Positions 8,507 to 17,534 of a stretch of 64,000 bases of DNA are shown piece by piece; the stretch's first letter is position 1; each line of letters opens with the position of its first letter. The stretch covers positions 2,016,501 through 2,080,500 of the forward strand of contig NZ_AEUT02000001.1 in assembly GCF_000187935.1 (NCBI RefSeq). The letters run 5' to 3'. The DNA is from Streptococcus parauberis NCFD 2020 (GTDB taxonomy: Bacteria > Bacillota > Bacilli > Lactobacillales > Streptococcaceae). Below the pieces are notes generated by a model that did not search any database, had not been told where the DNA came from, and was given only the letters and a program-made list of their open reading frames with translations. Made by a program: the position numbers and the translations under genes.

Positions 8507-8535
8507 ATGATATCATATCTTTTTTGTAAAGTAAA
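8507..8535 (-). promoter_or_regulatory. rpmF-rpmG promoter
   Basis: On the minus strand TTTACT (8530-8535) and TATCAT (8507-8512) are 17 bases apart, about 140 bases before the rpmF start codon. Confidence 0.5.
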
Positions 8536-8646
8536 GTTACTTGACACTTTTTTCAAAAGTTATTTTCTACATAAAACAAAAAGCAAGAATTCAGTTGATG
8601 AAAGCGTAATTTACTAGCTGTGATAAATGCTAGTCAATCTTTTTTG

Positions 8647-8655
8647 TGGTAAAAT
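8647..8655 (+). promoter_or_regulatory. hisS extended -10 promoter
   Basis: TGGTAAAAT is an extended -10 element about 105 bases before the chosen hisS start. The -35 is weak. Confidence 0.45.
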
Positions 8656-8761
8656 AGTTATGATTAAATGTTAAAGAAAGGATAGAGTCCTAGCTATTTT
8701 ATATCAAAAATTTATTAACCAATAACTGATGAAAACCAAAGGACTCCAAGTATCTTATCAA

Positions 8762-10039
8762 ATGAAATTACAAAAACCAAAGGGAACTCAGGACATTCTT
8801 CCTGCTGAAGCTGCCAAATGGCAGTATGTTGAACATGTTGCACGTGAAACATTTAAAAAGTACAATTATGGTGAAATTAGAACACCAATGTTTGAACACT
8901 ATGAAGTAATCAGCCGCTCAGTCGGTGATACAACAGATATTGTTTCCAAAGAAATGTATGACTTTAATGACAAAGGTGGCCGTCACATTACGTTACGTCC
9001 AGAAGGAACAGCTCCTGTTGTGCGTTCATATGTGGAAAATAAACTCTTTGCTCCAGAAGTGCAAAAACCACTAAAAATGTACTATATCGAGCCAATGTTT
9101 CGTTATGAACGTCCACAAGCAGGTCGCCTTCGTCAATTCCATCAGATTGGGGTAGAGTGCTTTGGTTCAGCCAATCCCGCTATAGATGTTGAAACAATTG
9201 CTATGGCTTATGATTTATTTAATGCACTTGGAATTGGGAATTTGAAACTGTCAATCAATAGTCTTGGAAATCCATCAAGTCGCGCAGCTTATCGCCAAGC
9301 CCTAATCGACTTCTTAACGCCACAAAAAGATAAGTTATCAAAAGATAGCCAACGTCGTTTAGAAGAAAATCCATTACGTGTCTTAGACTCTAAAGAAAAA
9401 GAAGATATCGAGGCTGTAAAAAATGCACCATCAATCTTGGAATTCTTGGATGAAGAAAGTCAAGCTCACTTTGATGGGGTACGCGACATGTTAGATATGT
9501 TAGGAATTTCCTACACAATTGACACCAACATGGTTCGTGGTTTGGACTACTATAATCACACGATTTTTGAAGTCATTACCGAAATTGAAGATTCTGAATT
9601 AACCGTTTGTGGTGGGGGTCGCTATGACGGCTTAGTCACTTACTTTGATGGGCCAGAAACTGCTGCATTTGGCTTTGGTCTAGGTTTAGAGCGTCTCTTG
9701 ATGATTATCGAAAAATTAGGGATTGAGCTTCCAATTGAAGAAAATCTTGATTTATATATGGCCGTTCTTGGGGATGGAGCAAATAGCAAAGCTTTAGAGC
9801 TTGTTCAAGCCATCCGCCGTCAAGGATTCAAAGCAGAACGTGATTATCTTGGTCGTAAGATTAAAGCGCAATTTAAGTCTGCGGATGTCTTTAAAGCTAA
9901 AGCCATTATCACTTTAGGTGAAAGTGAAGTTGAAGCAGGTAAGGTAACCATCAAAAACAATCAAACGCGCCAAGAGTTAGAAGTGACTTTTGAAGAACTA
10001 ACAAATGACTTTGCAGCTGTGCTAGCAAAATTAAACTAA
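8762..10039 (+). CDS. hisS: Histidyl-tRNA synthetase
   Basis: A 425-residue class II synthetase charging tRNA-His. Motif 1 lies around the first 60 residues, motif 2 is [16 protein letters not shown], the histidine-A motif is [11 protein letters not shown] and motif 3 is [11 protein letters not shown]. The C-terminal anticodon-binding domain runs from about 325. The frame stays open upstream to an ATG at 8729, but I chose 8762 because the encoded [14 protein letters not shown] is the conserved family N-terminus. Neither ATG has a strong ribosome binding site. A terminator-like hairpin separates it from aspS. Confidence 0.95.
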   Translation: MKLQKPKGTQDILPAEAAKWQYVEHVARETFKKYNYGEIRTPMFEHYEVISRSVGDTTDIVSKEMYDFNDKGGRHITLRPEGTAPVVRSYVENKLFAPEVQKPLKMYYIEPMFRYERPQAGRLRQFHQIGVECFGSANPAIDVETIAMAYDLFNALGIGNLKLSINSLGNPSSRAAYRQALIDFLTPQKDKLSKDSQRRLEENPLRVLDSKEKEDIEAVKNAPSILEFLDEESQAHFDGVRDMLDMLGISYTIDTNMVRGLDYYNHTIFEVITEIEDSELTVCGGGRYDGLVTYFDGPETAAFGFGLGLERLLMIIEKLGIELPIEENLDLYMAVLGDGANSKALELVQAIRRQGFKAERDYLGRKIKAQFKSADVFKAKAIITLGESEVEAGKVTIKNNQTRQELEVTFEELTNDFAAVLAKLN

Positions 10040-10041
10040 AA

Positions 10042-10076
10042 GAATAGGACGTGGAAACTTTCACGTCTTTTCCTAT
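10042..10076 (+). terminator. Probable terminator after hisS
   Basis: GACGTG / CACGTC stem (10048-10067) enclosed by AATAGGA / TCCTAT, with a short CTTTT tract. Confidence 0.55.
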
Positions 10077-10152
10077 CTTTGAAATTTTGACCCAAAATTT
10101 CTCAGCGATTTTCAGAAAGTCCTCACAAAAGGTGGGGTTTTTATGGCCTTTT

Positions 10153-10161
10153 TGTTATAAT
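10153..10161 (+). promoter_or_regulatory. aspS extended -10 promoter
   Basis: TGTTATAAT is a consensus extended -10 located 32 bases before the aspS ATG. Confidence 0.6.
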
Positions 10162-10193
10162 GGTAGGGACTAAAAAAGTATTGGAGTAATAGA

Positions 10194-11942
10194 ATGAAAC
10201 GAAGCATGTATGCAGGACGTGTCCGATCTGAACATATCGGACAAGAAATCACCCTAAAAGGGTGGGTAAGTCGTCGTCGAGACTTAGGTGGTCTTATTTT
10301 TATCGACTTACGAGATCGTGAAGGGATCATGCAGCTTGTTATTAATCCAGAAGAAGTATCAAGTGAGCTCATGGCAATGGCTGAAGGCTTACGTAGTGAA
10401 TATGTGATTGAGGTAACTGGTCAAGTTGAGGCTCGTCAACAATCCAATGACAACTTAGCAACTGGTCAAGTTGAACTTAAAGTAACAAGCTTAACAATTT
10501 TGAATACTTCTAAAACGACGCCATTTGAAATTAAAGATCAAGTAGAAGTTAGTGATGAAACACGGTTACGTTACCGTTACCTTGATTTGCGTCGTCCAGA
10601 GATGTTAGAAAACTTTAAATTACGTGCTAAAGTAACACATTCAATTCGTAATTATCTTGATGACTTAGAATTCATTGATGTGGAAACACCAATGTTAACT
10701 AAATCAACACCTGAGGGCGCGCGTGACTATTTGGTACCAAGTCGTGTCAGTCAAGGACATTTTTATGCCTTACCACAAAGTCCACAGATCACAAAACAAT
10801 TGTTGATGAATTCAGGTTTTGACCGCTATTATCAAATTGTTAAATGTTTCCGTGACGAAGACCTTCGTGGTGACCGTCAACCAGAATTTACCCAAGTTGA
10901 CTTAGAAACATCATTCCTTGATGAATATGAGATTCAAGAGATTGTTGAAGGCATGATTGCTAAAGTTATGAAAGAAACGAAAGGAATTGAAGTGACACTT
11001 CCTTTCCCACGTATGGCTTATGATACAGCAATGAACCGATATGGATCTGATAAGCCAGATACGCGCTTCGAGATGCTATTACAAGATCTTACTGAAGTTG
11101 TTAAGGAAGTTGACTTTAAAGTCTTCTCTCAAGCAGAAACAGTAAAAGGTATTGTTGTCAAAGGTAAAGCAGATAGCTACTCACGTAAAGACATTGATAA
11201 AATGACAGAGTATGCTAAACAATTTGGTGCCAAAGGTTTAGCATGGGCCAAAGTTGTTGATGGGCAATTAACTGGTCCCGTTTCTAAATTTTTAGTGCCA
11301 ATTGCTGATCAATTAACAAGTCACTTAGATGCTGGTGAGGGAGATTTAATTCTCTTTGTAGCAGATAGTTTAGAAGTTGCTAACAATACTTTAGGCGCCT
11401 TAAGAACACGCATTGCTAAGGAGCAAAACTTAGTTGACGCTGATAAGTTCAATTTCCTATGGGTTATTGATTGGCCAATGTTTGAATGGTCTGAAGAAGA
11501 AAATCGATATATGTCAGCACATCACCCATTCACCTTACCTACTGAAGAGACAATAGAATACTTAAATGGCGACCTTGCCAAAGTTCGTGCCGTTGCTTAC
11601 GATATCGTTCTTAATGGTTATGAATTAGGAGGCGGTAGCCTTCGGATTAATCAAAAAGATATGCAAGCTAATATGTTCAAAGCCTTAGGCTTTACAGAAG
11701 AAGACGCCAAAGAACAATTTGGCTTCCTGTTAGAAGCAATGGATTATGGTTTCCCGCCACATGGTGGATTAGCAATTGGACTCGACCGTTTTGTCATGTT
11801 GCTAGCAGGTAAAGATAATATTCGTGAAGTTATTGCCTTTCCTAAAAATAATAAAGCGTCAGATCCAATGACACAAGCTCCAAGTACAGTTTCAGTAAAA
11901 CAATTAGAGGAATTGAGTCTACAAATACAAGATCATGATTAA
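10194..11942 (+). CDS. aspS: Aspartyl-tRNA synthetase (bacterial type)
   Basis: A 582-residue class II synthetase. It has the N-terminal OB-fold anticodon-binding domain (about 1-105, [19 protein letters not shown]), class II motif 2 ([18 protein letters not shown]), the bacterial GAD insertion (about 290-410) and motif 3 ([15 protein letters not shown]). The ribosome binding site is TGGAG. The stop overlaps the next gene (YitT family) by eight bases, so the two are translationally coupled. Confidence 0.97.
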   Translation: MKRSMYAGRVRSEHIGQEITLKGWVSRRRDLGGLIFIDLRDREGIMQLVINPEEVSSELMAMAEGLRSEYVIEVTGQVEARQQSNDNLATGQVELKVTSLTILNTSKTTPFEIKDQVEVSDETRLRYRYLDLRRPEMLENFKLRAKVTHSIRNYLDDLEFIDVETPMLTKSTPEGARDYLVPSRVSQGHFYALPQSPQITKQLLMNSGFDRYYQIVKCFRDEDLRGDRQPEFTQVDLETSFLDEYEIQEIVEGMIAKVMKETKGIEVTLPFPRMAYDTAMNRYGSDKPDTRFEMLLQDLTEVVKEVDFKVFSQAETVKGIVVKGKADSYSRKDIDKMTEYAKQFGAKGLAWAKVVDGQLTGPVSKFLVPIADQLTSHLDAGEGDLILFVADSLEVANNTLGALRTRIAKEQNLVDADKFNFLWVIDWPMFEWSEEENRYMSAHHPFTLPTEETIEYLNGDLAKVRAVAYDIVLNGYELGGGSLRINQKDMQANMFKALGFTEEDAKEQFGFLLEAMDYGFPPHGGLAIGLDRFVMLLAGKDNIREVIAFPKNNKASDPMTQAPSTVSVKQLEELSLQIQDHD

Positions 11943-12906
11943 AAAACCTGCTTATAAAAAACCTGATTATAAGAAAAGTCCCTATAAAAAACGAGTGAAG
12001 TATGTCATCGGTAGAGGTGCCAAACGTGTCGGTTTACTAAACACGTTGAGAAGTATTTCCAGAGACAAGTATGGAGAGAAAATATCTGCTTCACTCTTAT
12101 ATGGGATATTATCAAGTATAGCTGTTAATATTTTTTATCAGCCAGGGCATGTATATGCCAGTGGAGCAACTGGTTTAGCACAGATTATATCTGCCCTATC
12201 AGATCGCTTTTTTGGCTTTGTTTTCCCTATATCAGTGGCCTACTACCTTATTAATATGCCTTTGATGTTATTAGCTTGGTATAAAATTGGGCATAAATTT
12301 ACAGTCTTTACCTTCATAACGGTTTCAATGAGCTCTCTCTTTATCCAATTGATGCCTCAGATTACCTTAACGACTGACCCCTTGATTAATGCTATCTTTG
12401 GTGGTCTGTTTATGGGTCTCGGCATAGGCTACTCATTACGCTCAAGAATTTCTAGTGGTGGGACTGACATAATTAGTTTAACCTTAAGAAAATCCACTGG
12501 TAAAGATGTTGGAGTTATTGCATTAATTATTAACGGGGTTATTTTGACGATTGCTGGACTTCTGTTTGGTTGGCAATATGCTCTTTACTCAATGGTTTCT
12601 ATTTTTGTATCTAGTCGTGTGACAGATGCTCTGTATACGAAACAGAAGAAAATGCAAGCCATGATTGTAACGGAGCATCCAGATCGTGTTATTGCAGCAA
12701 TCCATAAAAAACTGCATCGTGGGGTAACCTGTATTAATGATGCGGAAGGAACCTATAAACATGTACATAAGTCTGTCCTGATTACCATTTTAACCCAGGA
12801 AGAATACAATGATTTTAAATGGATTATGGCCAAGGCCGATTCGAAAGCTTTTATATCAGTTGCAGAAAATGTTCGAATCATTGGTCGATTCGTTGAGGAT
12901 GATTAG
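11935..12906 (+). CDS. YitT-family membrane protein (first of three)
   Basis: A 323-residue protein with a strongly basic N-terminal extension rich in [14 protein letters not shown] repeats, absent from the two following paralogues. Five or six membrane segments follow (DUF161/YitT), then a soluble C-terminal DUF2179 domain of about 80 residues. The motif [14 protein letters not shown] matches the conserved GG(A/T)DI of the family. The ATG sits in the 3' end of aspS and no good ribosome binding site is nearby (GAGGAA is about 20 bases away), implying coupling. Transport substrate is unknown. Confidence 0.8.
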   Translation: MIKKPAYKKPDYKKSPYKKRVKYVIGRGAKRVGLLNTLRSISRDKYGEKISASLLYGILSSIAVNIFYQPGHVYASGATGLAQIISALSDRFFGFVFPISVAYYLINMPLMLLAWYKIGHKFTVFTFITVSMSSLFIQLMPQITLTTDPLINAIFGGLFMGLGIGYSLRSRISSGGTDIISLTLRKSTGKDVGVIALIINGVILTIAGLLFGWQYALYSMVSIFVSSRVTDALYTKQKKMQAMIVTEHPDRVIAAIHKKLHRGVTCINDAEGTYKHVHKSVLITILTQEEYNDFKWIMAKADSKAFISVAENVRIIGRFVEDD

Positions 12907-12923
12907 AAAAATCAGGAGGGATT

Positions 12924-13802
12924 ATGCCCATAGATAATAAACTACAAATTAAAAACTTCTTCTTCATTATTTTAGGAGCAGGTATATATGCTTTTGCGTT
13001 TGTTTATTTCTATATGGCAAACAGGATTGCCGCAAATGGCTTAGCAGGTTTAACATTAGTTGCCAAAGCACTCTTTAATATTAATCCAACAATCACAGGT
13101 TATTTGATTAATCTGCCCTTAGTTTTTCTTGGAGTAAAATATTTTGGTAAGCGATCAACAGTTTACACTGTCACAGGAATTGTTGCCATGTATTTATTTG
13201 TTTGGGTTTTCCAACAAATTCCATTTATCATCGATTTAGACCATGATAGTCTGGTAGTGTCGTTAATGGCTGGTATCATTGGTGGTGTTGGCGGGGGCAT
13301 CGTTTTTCGAACTGGTGGAACAATTGGTGGAGCTGATATTATTGCAAAAATGATTGAAAATAGATTTGGTTTACAATTAAACCAAGCACTATTAGGGATT
13401 GATGTTTTTGTAATGATTGTTTCCCTAACTTATATTTCACTGCCTGATATGATGTATGCTTTAATAGCAAGTTTTATGTATGGTCGAATTGCTCACTTGG
13501 TGCAAAATGGTGGTTATTCTGTTCGAGGAACAATTATTGTTTCAGAAAATTATTCTGATATTGCAACATTTATCATGGAGGAATTAGGGCGAGGAGTAAC
13601 CTATTTGAATGGTGAAGGAGCCTACTCAGCAAGAGAAAAGAAAGTCATTTATGCCGCTCTAAGTCGAACGGATGTTCGCGAGTTGAAAGCAATGGCTAAT
13701 GAAATTGATCCGAGAGCCTTTATCTCAATATTTGATATGGATGAAATTAATAGTCCTGATTTCTTTATTAATAAACCGAAAAATCGGAAAAAGAAAAAAT
13801 AG
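12924..13802 (+). CDS. YitT-family membrane protein (second of three)
   Basis: A 292-residue protein with about five N-terminal membrane segments and a C-terminal DUF2179 domain. Family motifs GGTIGGADIIAKM and VQNGGYSVRG are present. It starts 17 bases after the first paralogue, with a strong AGGAGGG site. The C-terminus is a run of lysines (KNRKKKK). Function is unknown; the DUF2179 domain is often viewed as ligand binding. A hairpin terminator separates it from the third copy. Confidence 0.82.
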   Translation: MPIDNKLQIKNFFFIILGAGIYAFAFVYFYMANRIAANGLAGLTLVAKALFNINPTITGYLINLPLVFLGVKYFGKRSTVYTVTGIVAMYLFVWVFQQIPFIIDLDHDSLVVSLMAGIIGGVGGGIVFRTGGTIGGADIIAKMIENRFGLQLNQALLGIDVFVMIVSLTYISLPDMMYALIASFMYGRIAHLVQNGGYSVRGTIIVSENYSDIATFIMEELGRGVTYLNGEGAYSAREKKVIYAALSRTDVRELKAMANEIDPRAFISIFDMDEINSPDFFINKPKNRKKKK

Positions 13803-13838
13803 CTAGTTTGCTTCTACATGAAGCGGCTAGTTTTTTGT
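13800..13838 (+). terminator. Terminator between second and third YitT-family genes
   Basis: GCTAG-TT-TGCTTC / GAAGCG-G-CTAG stem followed by TTTTTT. It should reduce transcription into the third paralogue. Confidence 0.7.
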
Positions 13839-13857
13839 GAAAGAATGAGGTGAAATG

Positions 13858-14736
13858 ATGAACAATATAGAACGTTTAAATAGGCTAAAAGAATTAGTCC
13901 TCATTACTCTTGGGGTAGCAATATATGCTTTTGGTTTTGTAAATTTTAATATGGCAAACAAATTGGCAGAAGGTGGTGTAGCTGGAATTACTTTAATACT
14001 CCATGCAATGATAGGGATTAACCCAGCCTATTCTTCTCTGATTCTAAACATTCCTTTATTTATCTTGGGAGCGAAAATTTTTGGTAAGCGGTCGCTATTC
14101 CTTACAATCTATGGCACTGTAACAATGTCAATTTTTATCTGGCTTTGGCAGAAGGTTCCTATTGCCATGGGACTGGAACACGATATGATGTTAGTGGCAG
14201 TTGTTGGGGGGTTATGCGCCGGTCTTGGTAGTGGAATTGTTTTTCGATATGGTGCAACTACTGGTGGAACAGATATCATTGGTCGAATTGCTGAAGAAAA
14301 ATTGGGCATTAAGTTAGGACAAACGTTGCTTTTTATAGATGCATTAGTTCTAATTGCCTCTTTATCCTATATTGACCTCAAACATATGCTTTACACCTTA
14401 GTAGCTTCCTTTGTTTTTAGTCAAGTCATTACAGTTGTTCAAAATGGTGGTTACACAATTCGTGGTATGATTATCATTACTAAGCATTCAAAAGCTGCAG
14501 CTGCACAGATTTTAACTGAAATCAATCGTGGGGTTACCTACTTGAGAGGTGAGGGAGCTTATTCTGGTAATGAGTACAATGTTATGTACATCACTTTAAG
14601 TCCTAATGAGGTCCGTGAAGTCAAACGAATCTTGGCTGATCTTGATCCAGATGCCTTTATCTCAATTGTTGATGTTGACGAAGTAATTAGTTCGGACTTT
14701 AAAATACGTCGCAAAAATTATGATAAACCAGTATAA
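13858..14736 (+). CDS. YitT-family membrane protein (third of three)
   Basis: A 292-residue paralogue of the preceding gene, sharing GGTDIIGR, VQNGGYTIRG and the DUF2179 end (GAYSGNEYNVMYITLSPNEV). Two ATGs are adjacent (13855 and 13858). The GAGGTG ribosome binding site at 13847-13852 is better spaced for 13858, which I chose. It is convergent with argS and shares a terminator with it. Confidence 0.82.
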   Translation: MNNIERLNRLKELVLITLGVAIYAFGFVNFNMANKLAEGGVAGITLILHAMIGINPAYSSLILNIPLFILGAKIFGKRSLFLTIYGTVTMSIFIWLWQKVPIAMGLEHDMMLVAVVGGLCAGLGSGIVFRYGATTGGTDIIGRIAEEKLGIKLGQTLLFIDALVLIASLSYIDLKHMLYTLVASFVFSQVITVVQNGGYTIRGMIIITKHSKAAAAQILTEINRGVTYLRGEGAYSGNEYNVMYITLSPNEVREVKRILADLDPDAFISIVDVDEVISSDFKIRRKNYDKPV

Positions 14737-14765
14737 AAAAACAGTTCCCAAGGAACTGTTTTTTT
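14737..14765. terminator. Bidirectional terminator (YitT gene / argS)
   Basis: AAACAGTTCC-CAA-GGAACTGTT with A-run before and T-run after, between convergent genes. Confidence 0.85.
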
Positions 14766-14771
14766 ATATAT

Positions 14772-16460
14772 TTACATTTTTTCAGGAGCTTCAACGCCAA
14801 GTAGACGAAGGGCTTCTTTAAGGACTATACCAGTTGAGTAGCATAATGCTAATCTGCTGTCACGCTCGTCACTTTCATCAAGGATATGTGTGTGTGCATA
14901 GTATTTATTAAAGGCTTGAGCCAATTGGATTGCATACTTAGCAATGGTTGATGGGTCATATTTTTCAGCCGCACGTTGGATAGTTTTGCTGAAGGCTTGA
15001 ATCAACTTGATAATTTCCCAGCTTTCAGTGTCTTTTAATGAATAGTTAGCACTAGCATCTGGAGTGAAATTAGCTTTGCGTAAAATTGACTGAATACGAG
15101 CATAAGCATATTGAACATAAGGACCAGTTTCACCTTCAAATGAAACCATTGCTTCTAAGTCGAAGTCATAACCATTGTCACGGTCTGTTTTCAAGTCATA
15201 GAACTTGATGGCACCAATACCAACTTGTTTAGCAACTTCTTCTTTATTTTCTAAATCAGGATTTTTTGCTTCAATTTGTGTAAGGGCACGAGAAACGGCT
15301 TCGTCTAAAGTTGGTTCAAGTAAGATGATATTACCTTTACGAGTTGATAGTTTTTTCTTATTCTTAGTAACTAGACCAAATGAAACGTGAACCATATCGT
15401 CTGACCAGTCAAATCCCATTTCTTTAAGAACTGCTTTTAGTTGTTTGAAGTGATGTGATTGTTCTTGACCAACAACGTAAATATTTTTAACAAAGTCAAA
15501 TGTACGTTTACGGTACATTGCTGTGGCCATATCACGCGTGATATAAAGGGTAGCACCATCAGATTTTTTGATAAGTGCTGGTGGAAGGTTGTATTTTTCA
15601 AGGTCAACAATTTTAGCACCTTTAGAGTCATGAAGAAGGTTTTTATCTTCAAGAATTTGAAGACCTTCATCCATCTTATCATTATAGAAGGCTTCCCCAT
15701 GGTAATGGTCAAAAGTAATATTTAGTTTTTCGTAGATACGGTTAAATTCAACAAGACTTTCATCACGGAACCATTGCCATAAATCCCAAGCTTCTTTGTC
15801 GCCATCTTCCAATTTTTTAAACCATTGACGAGCTTCTTCATCAAGTTCAGGTTTTTCTTCCGCTTCGGCATTAATACGGACGTATAATTTCAAAAGTTCA
15901 GCAATTGGGTCAGCTTCAACAGCCTTTGGATCGCCCCAAAGTTTGTAAGCAACAATCAACATCCCAAACTGTTTACCCCAGTCACCTAAATGGTTAATAC
16001 GGAATAAATTATAGCCTAGTTTAGAGTAAAGACTAGCAATAGAATCACCAATAACTGTTGAGCGAAGGTGACCAACTGAGAATGGTTTTGCGATGTTAGG
16101 ACTAGACATATCTAAGGTAATGTTTTGACCATCACCAATATGTTGTTGACCAAAATCAGCTTTTTCAGTAATAACGTCTTTCATTACATCTTGAGAGATA
16201 AGTGATTTGTTAAGGAAAAAGTTAATGTAAGGACCAATAGCAACAACTTTTTCAAATTGGTCAGCATTAATTTTTTCAGCAAGGTCACTAGCAATCATTT
16301 GTGGGGCTTTACGAAGGACTTTTGCCAAGCTGAAAGCTGGGAAGGCTAAGTCACCCATTTCAGAATTCTTTGGTGTTTCAATTAAATTGATAATGGTATC
16401 TTGTTCCAACTCAGGAACAACTTTTGCAATTTCATTTGCAACGAGTGTTTTAGTATCCAT
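14772..16460 (-). CDS. argS: Arginyl-tRNA synthetase
   Basis: A 562-residue class I synthetase. The HIGH-like signature is [20 protein letters not shown] and the KMSKS-like region is [14 protein letters not shown]. The C-terminal helical DALR anticodon-binding domain starts near 450. The frame extends upstream to 16487, but AGGAG just before the ATG at 16460 and the conserved N-terminus [13 protein letters not shown] decide the start. It is divergent from argR. Confidence 0.96.
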   Translation of the reverse strand: MDTKTLVANEIAKVVPELEQDTIINLIETPKNSEMGDLAFPAFSLAKVLRKAPQMIASDLAEKINADQFEKVVAIGPYINFFLNKSLISQDVMKDVITEKADFGQQHIGDGQNITLDMSSPNIAKPFSVGHLRSTVIGDSIASLYSKLGYNLFRINHLGDWGKQFGMLIVAYKLWGDPKAVEADPIAELLKLYVRINAEAEEKPELDEEARQWFKKLEDGDKEAWDLWQWFRDESLVEFNRIYEKLNITFDHYHGEAFYNDKMDEGLQILEDKNLLHDSKGAKIVDLEKYNLPPALIKKSDGATLYITRDMATAMYRKRTFDFVKNIYVVGQEQSHHFKQLKAVLKEMGFDWSDDMVHVSFGLVTKNKKKLSTRKGNIILLEPTLDEAVSRALTQIEAKNPDLENKEEVAKQVGIGAIKFYDLKTDRDNGYDFDLEAMVSFEGETGPYVQYAYARIQSILRKANFTPDASANYSLKDTESWEIIKLIQAFSKTIQRAAEKYDPSTIAKYAIQLAQAFNKYYAHTHILDESDERDSRLALCYSTGIVLKEALRLLGVEAPEKM

Positions 16461-16534
16461 TTGTTTTCTCCTAAAATAGTTTGTCATTTCATTTTATCAC
16501 ATTTTAACAAAATAAACGAGAGTTCGATTGAGAA

Positions 16535-16543
16535 ATTATACCA
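16535..16543 (-). promoter_or_regulatory. argS extended -10 promoter
   Basis: TGGTATAAT on the minus strand, about 75 bases before the argS start. Confidence 0.5.
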
Positions 16544-16703
16544 TAAATCTAAAAGGTAAAACAGTCAATTTTAAAAAAGTTAATAAATTAGTTCAAAAAA
16601 TAAATATTTTTAAAAAAAGAGATAAAAAAGGGACTTATATCTATAAATTTTATTCATAAATTCTAAAATTGTGATGGATTTGGATGAAATAAAGTAAGAA
16701 ATT

Positions 16704-16712
16704 TGATATAAT
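16704..16712 (+). promoter_or_regulatory. argR extended -10 promoter
   Basis: TGATATAAT is an extended consensus -10 located 34 bases before the argR ATG. An ATAAATTTTATTCA stretch upstream (16643-16656) weakly resembles half of an ARG box; I do not rely on it. Confidence 0.55.
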
Positions 16713-16746
16713 CTAGAGGATAATTATACAATTGGGGTGGAATCTT

Positions 16747-17184
16747 ATGAATAAAATTGAGCGTCAAAATCATATAAAGCAGATTATTCAAGCTCAGCAT
16801 ATTGGAACCCAGGAAGACATTAAAACTTTCCTTCAGAATGATGGAATTAATGTTACTCAAGCAACACTGTCTAGGGATTTAAGAGAGATTGGACTTCTCA
16901 AGTTGCGTGATGAAAAGGGAAAATTATATTATAGTCTATCAGAACCTATGGCGACACCTTTTAGCCCTGATGTCCGGTACTATATTCAAAGTGTCGACCG
17001 AGCAGGATTTATGTTGGTCTTACATACTAGTTTAGGAGAGGCAGATGTCTTGGCTAATCTAGTAGATAGTGATAATATAGCAGATGTTTTGGGGACAATT
17101 GCTGGCGCAGATACGCTATTAATAATCTGTCGTAATGAAGAAATTGCCCAAAGGTATGAAAAAGATCTGGCTGCCAGCTTATGA
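16747..17184 (+). CDS. argR: ArgR/AhrC-type arginine repressor
   Basis: A 145-residue protein. The N-terminal winged helix has the signature [20 protein letters not shown]. The C-terminal arginine-binding hexamerisation domain carries [14 protein letters not shown] with the conserved GT..G.DT residues. The ATG at 16747 is six bases after a GGGGTGG site. It is divergent from argS and overlaps the ylbF-like gene by four bases (ATGA), so argR, ylbF-like and mutS form one unit. Streptococci carry several ArgR paralogues; the placement next to argS/mutS matches one of them. Confidence 0.92.
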   Translation: MNKIERQNHIKQIIQAQHIGTQEDIKTFLQNDGINVTQATLSRDLREIGLLKLRDEKGKLYYSLSEPMATPFSPDVRYYIQSVDRAGFMLVLHTSLGEADVLANLVDSDNIADVLGTIAGADTLLIICRNEEIAQRYEKDLAASL

Positions 17185-17534
17185 TACATTATCAAGAATC
17201 TTTAAAGCAATTGATCGAAGCCGTTGAAAATCATAGCAGTATCAAGGATTTTAAAGCTATTAGTCAAAATAATCAGTTTTTAGAAAAATATAAGAACGAT
17301 GCTTATTTAATGAAACTAAATCAACAGAATGCTCTCTTGTTTGAAAAGTTTGAAAAAACAAACGCTGCTAAACAATCAAACATAGAGGCAAGGAAATTGC
17401 AAGACAGTTTAGAAGATCAGCCATTAATTAATGATTATAGACAAAAAATGCAAGATGCCAGTGATTTAATTCAATATGTAACTAAAACCATTGAAGAGAA
17501 AATTAATAAGGAGATAAAGGATGACAGAGCCTAA
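17181..17534 (+). CDS. YlbF/YmcA-family protein
   Basis: A 117-residue, highly charged all-helical protein of the YlbF/YmcA (DUF964) type. In Bacillus subtilis such proteins form a complex acting on RNase Y and competence or biofilm regulation. The start overlaps argR (ATGA) and the end overlaps mutS by 14 bases, so translation is coupled on both sides. No strong ribosome binding site is seen. The role in streptococci is inferred from the family only. Confidence 0.72.
   Translation: MIHYQESLKQLIEAVENHSSIKDFKAISQNNQFLEKYKNDAYLMKLNQQNALLFEKFEKTNAAKQSNIEARKLQDSLEDQPLINDYRQKMQDASDLIQYVTKTIEEKINKEIKDDRA

Larger units (their letters stand above)
8366..8761. other. Divergent intergenic region between rpmF and hisS
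   Basis: No gene is seen. It holds the rpmF promoter and leader (minus strand), an inverted repeat ACTAGC(8613-8618)/GCTAGT(8629-8634) followed by a T-run, and the hisS promoter. Within the rpmF leader TGAATCA and TGATTCA (about 8427 and 8468) are complementary and could form a stem. No T-box specifier or antiterminator is visible before hisS. Confidence 0.6.

Noticed and set aside
8640..8761. Possible T-box riboswitch before hisS
   Set aside because: The leader is too short and no T-box sequence or specifier loop is visible.
10112..10372. Minus-strand frame across the aspS start
   Set aside because: It overlaps the aspS promoter and coding region and lacks start signals.
13855..13857. ATG at 13855 as start of the third YitT-family gene
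   Set aside because: It is only two bases after the GAGGTG site; the next ATG has normal spacing.
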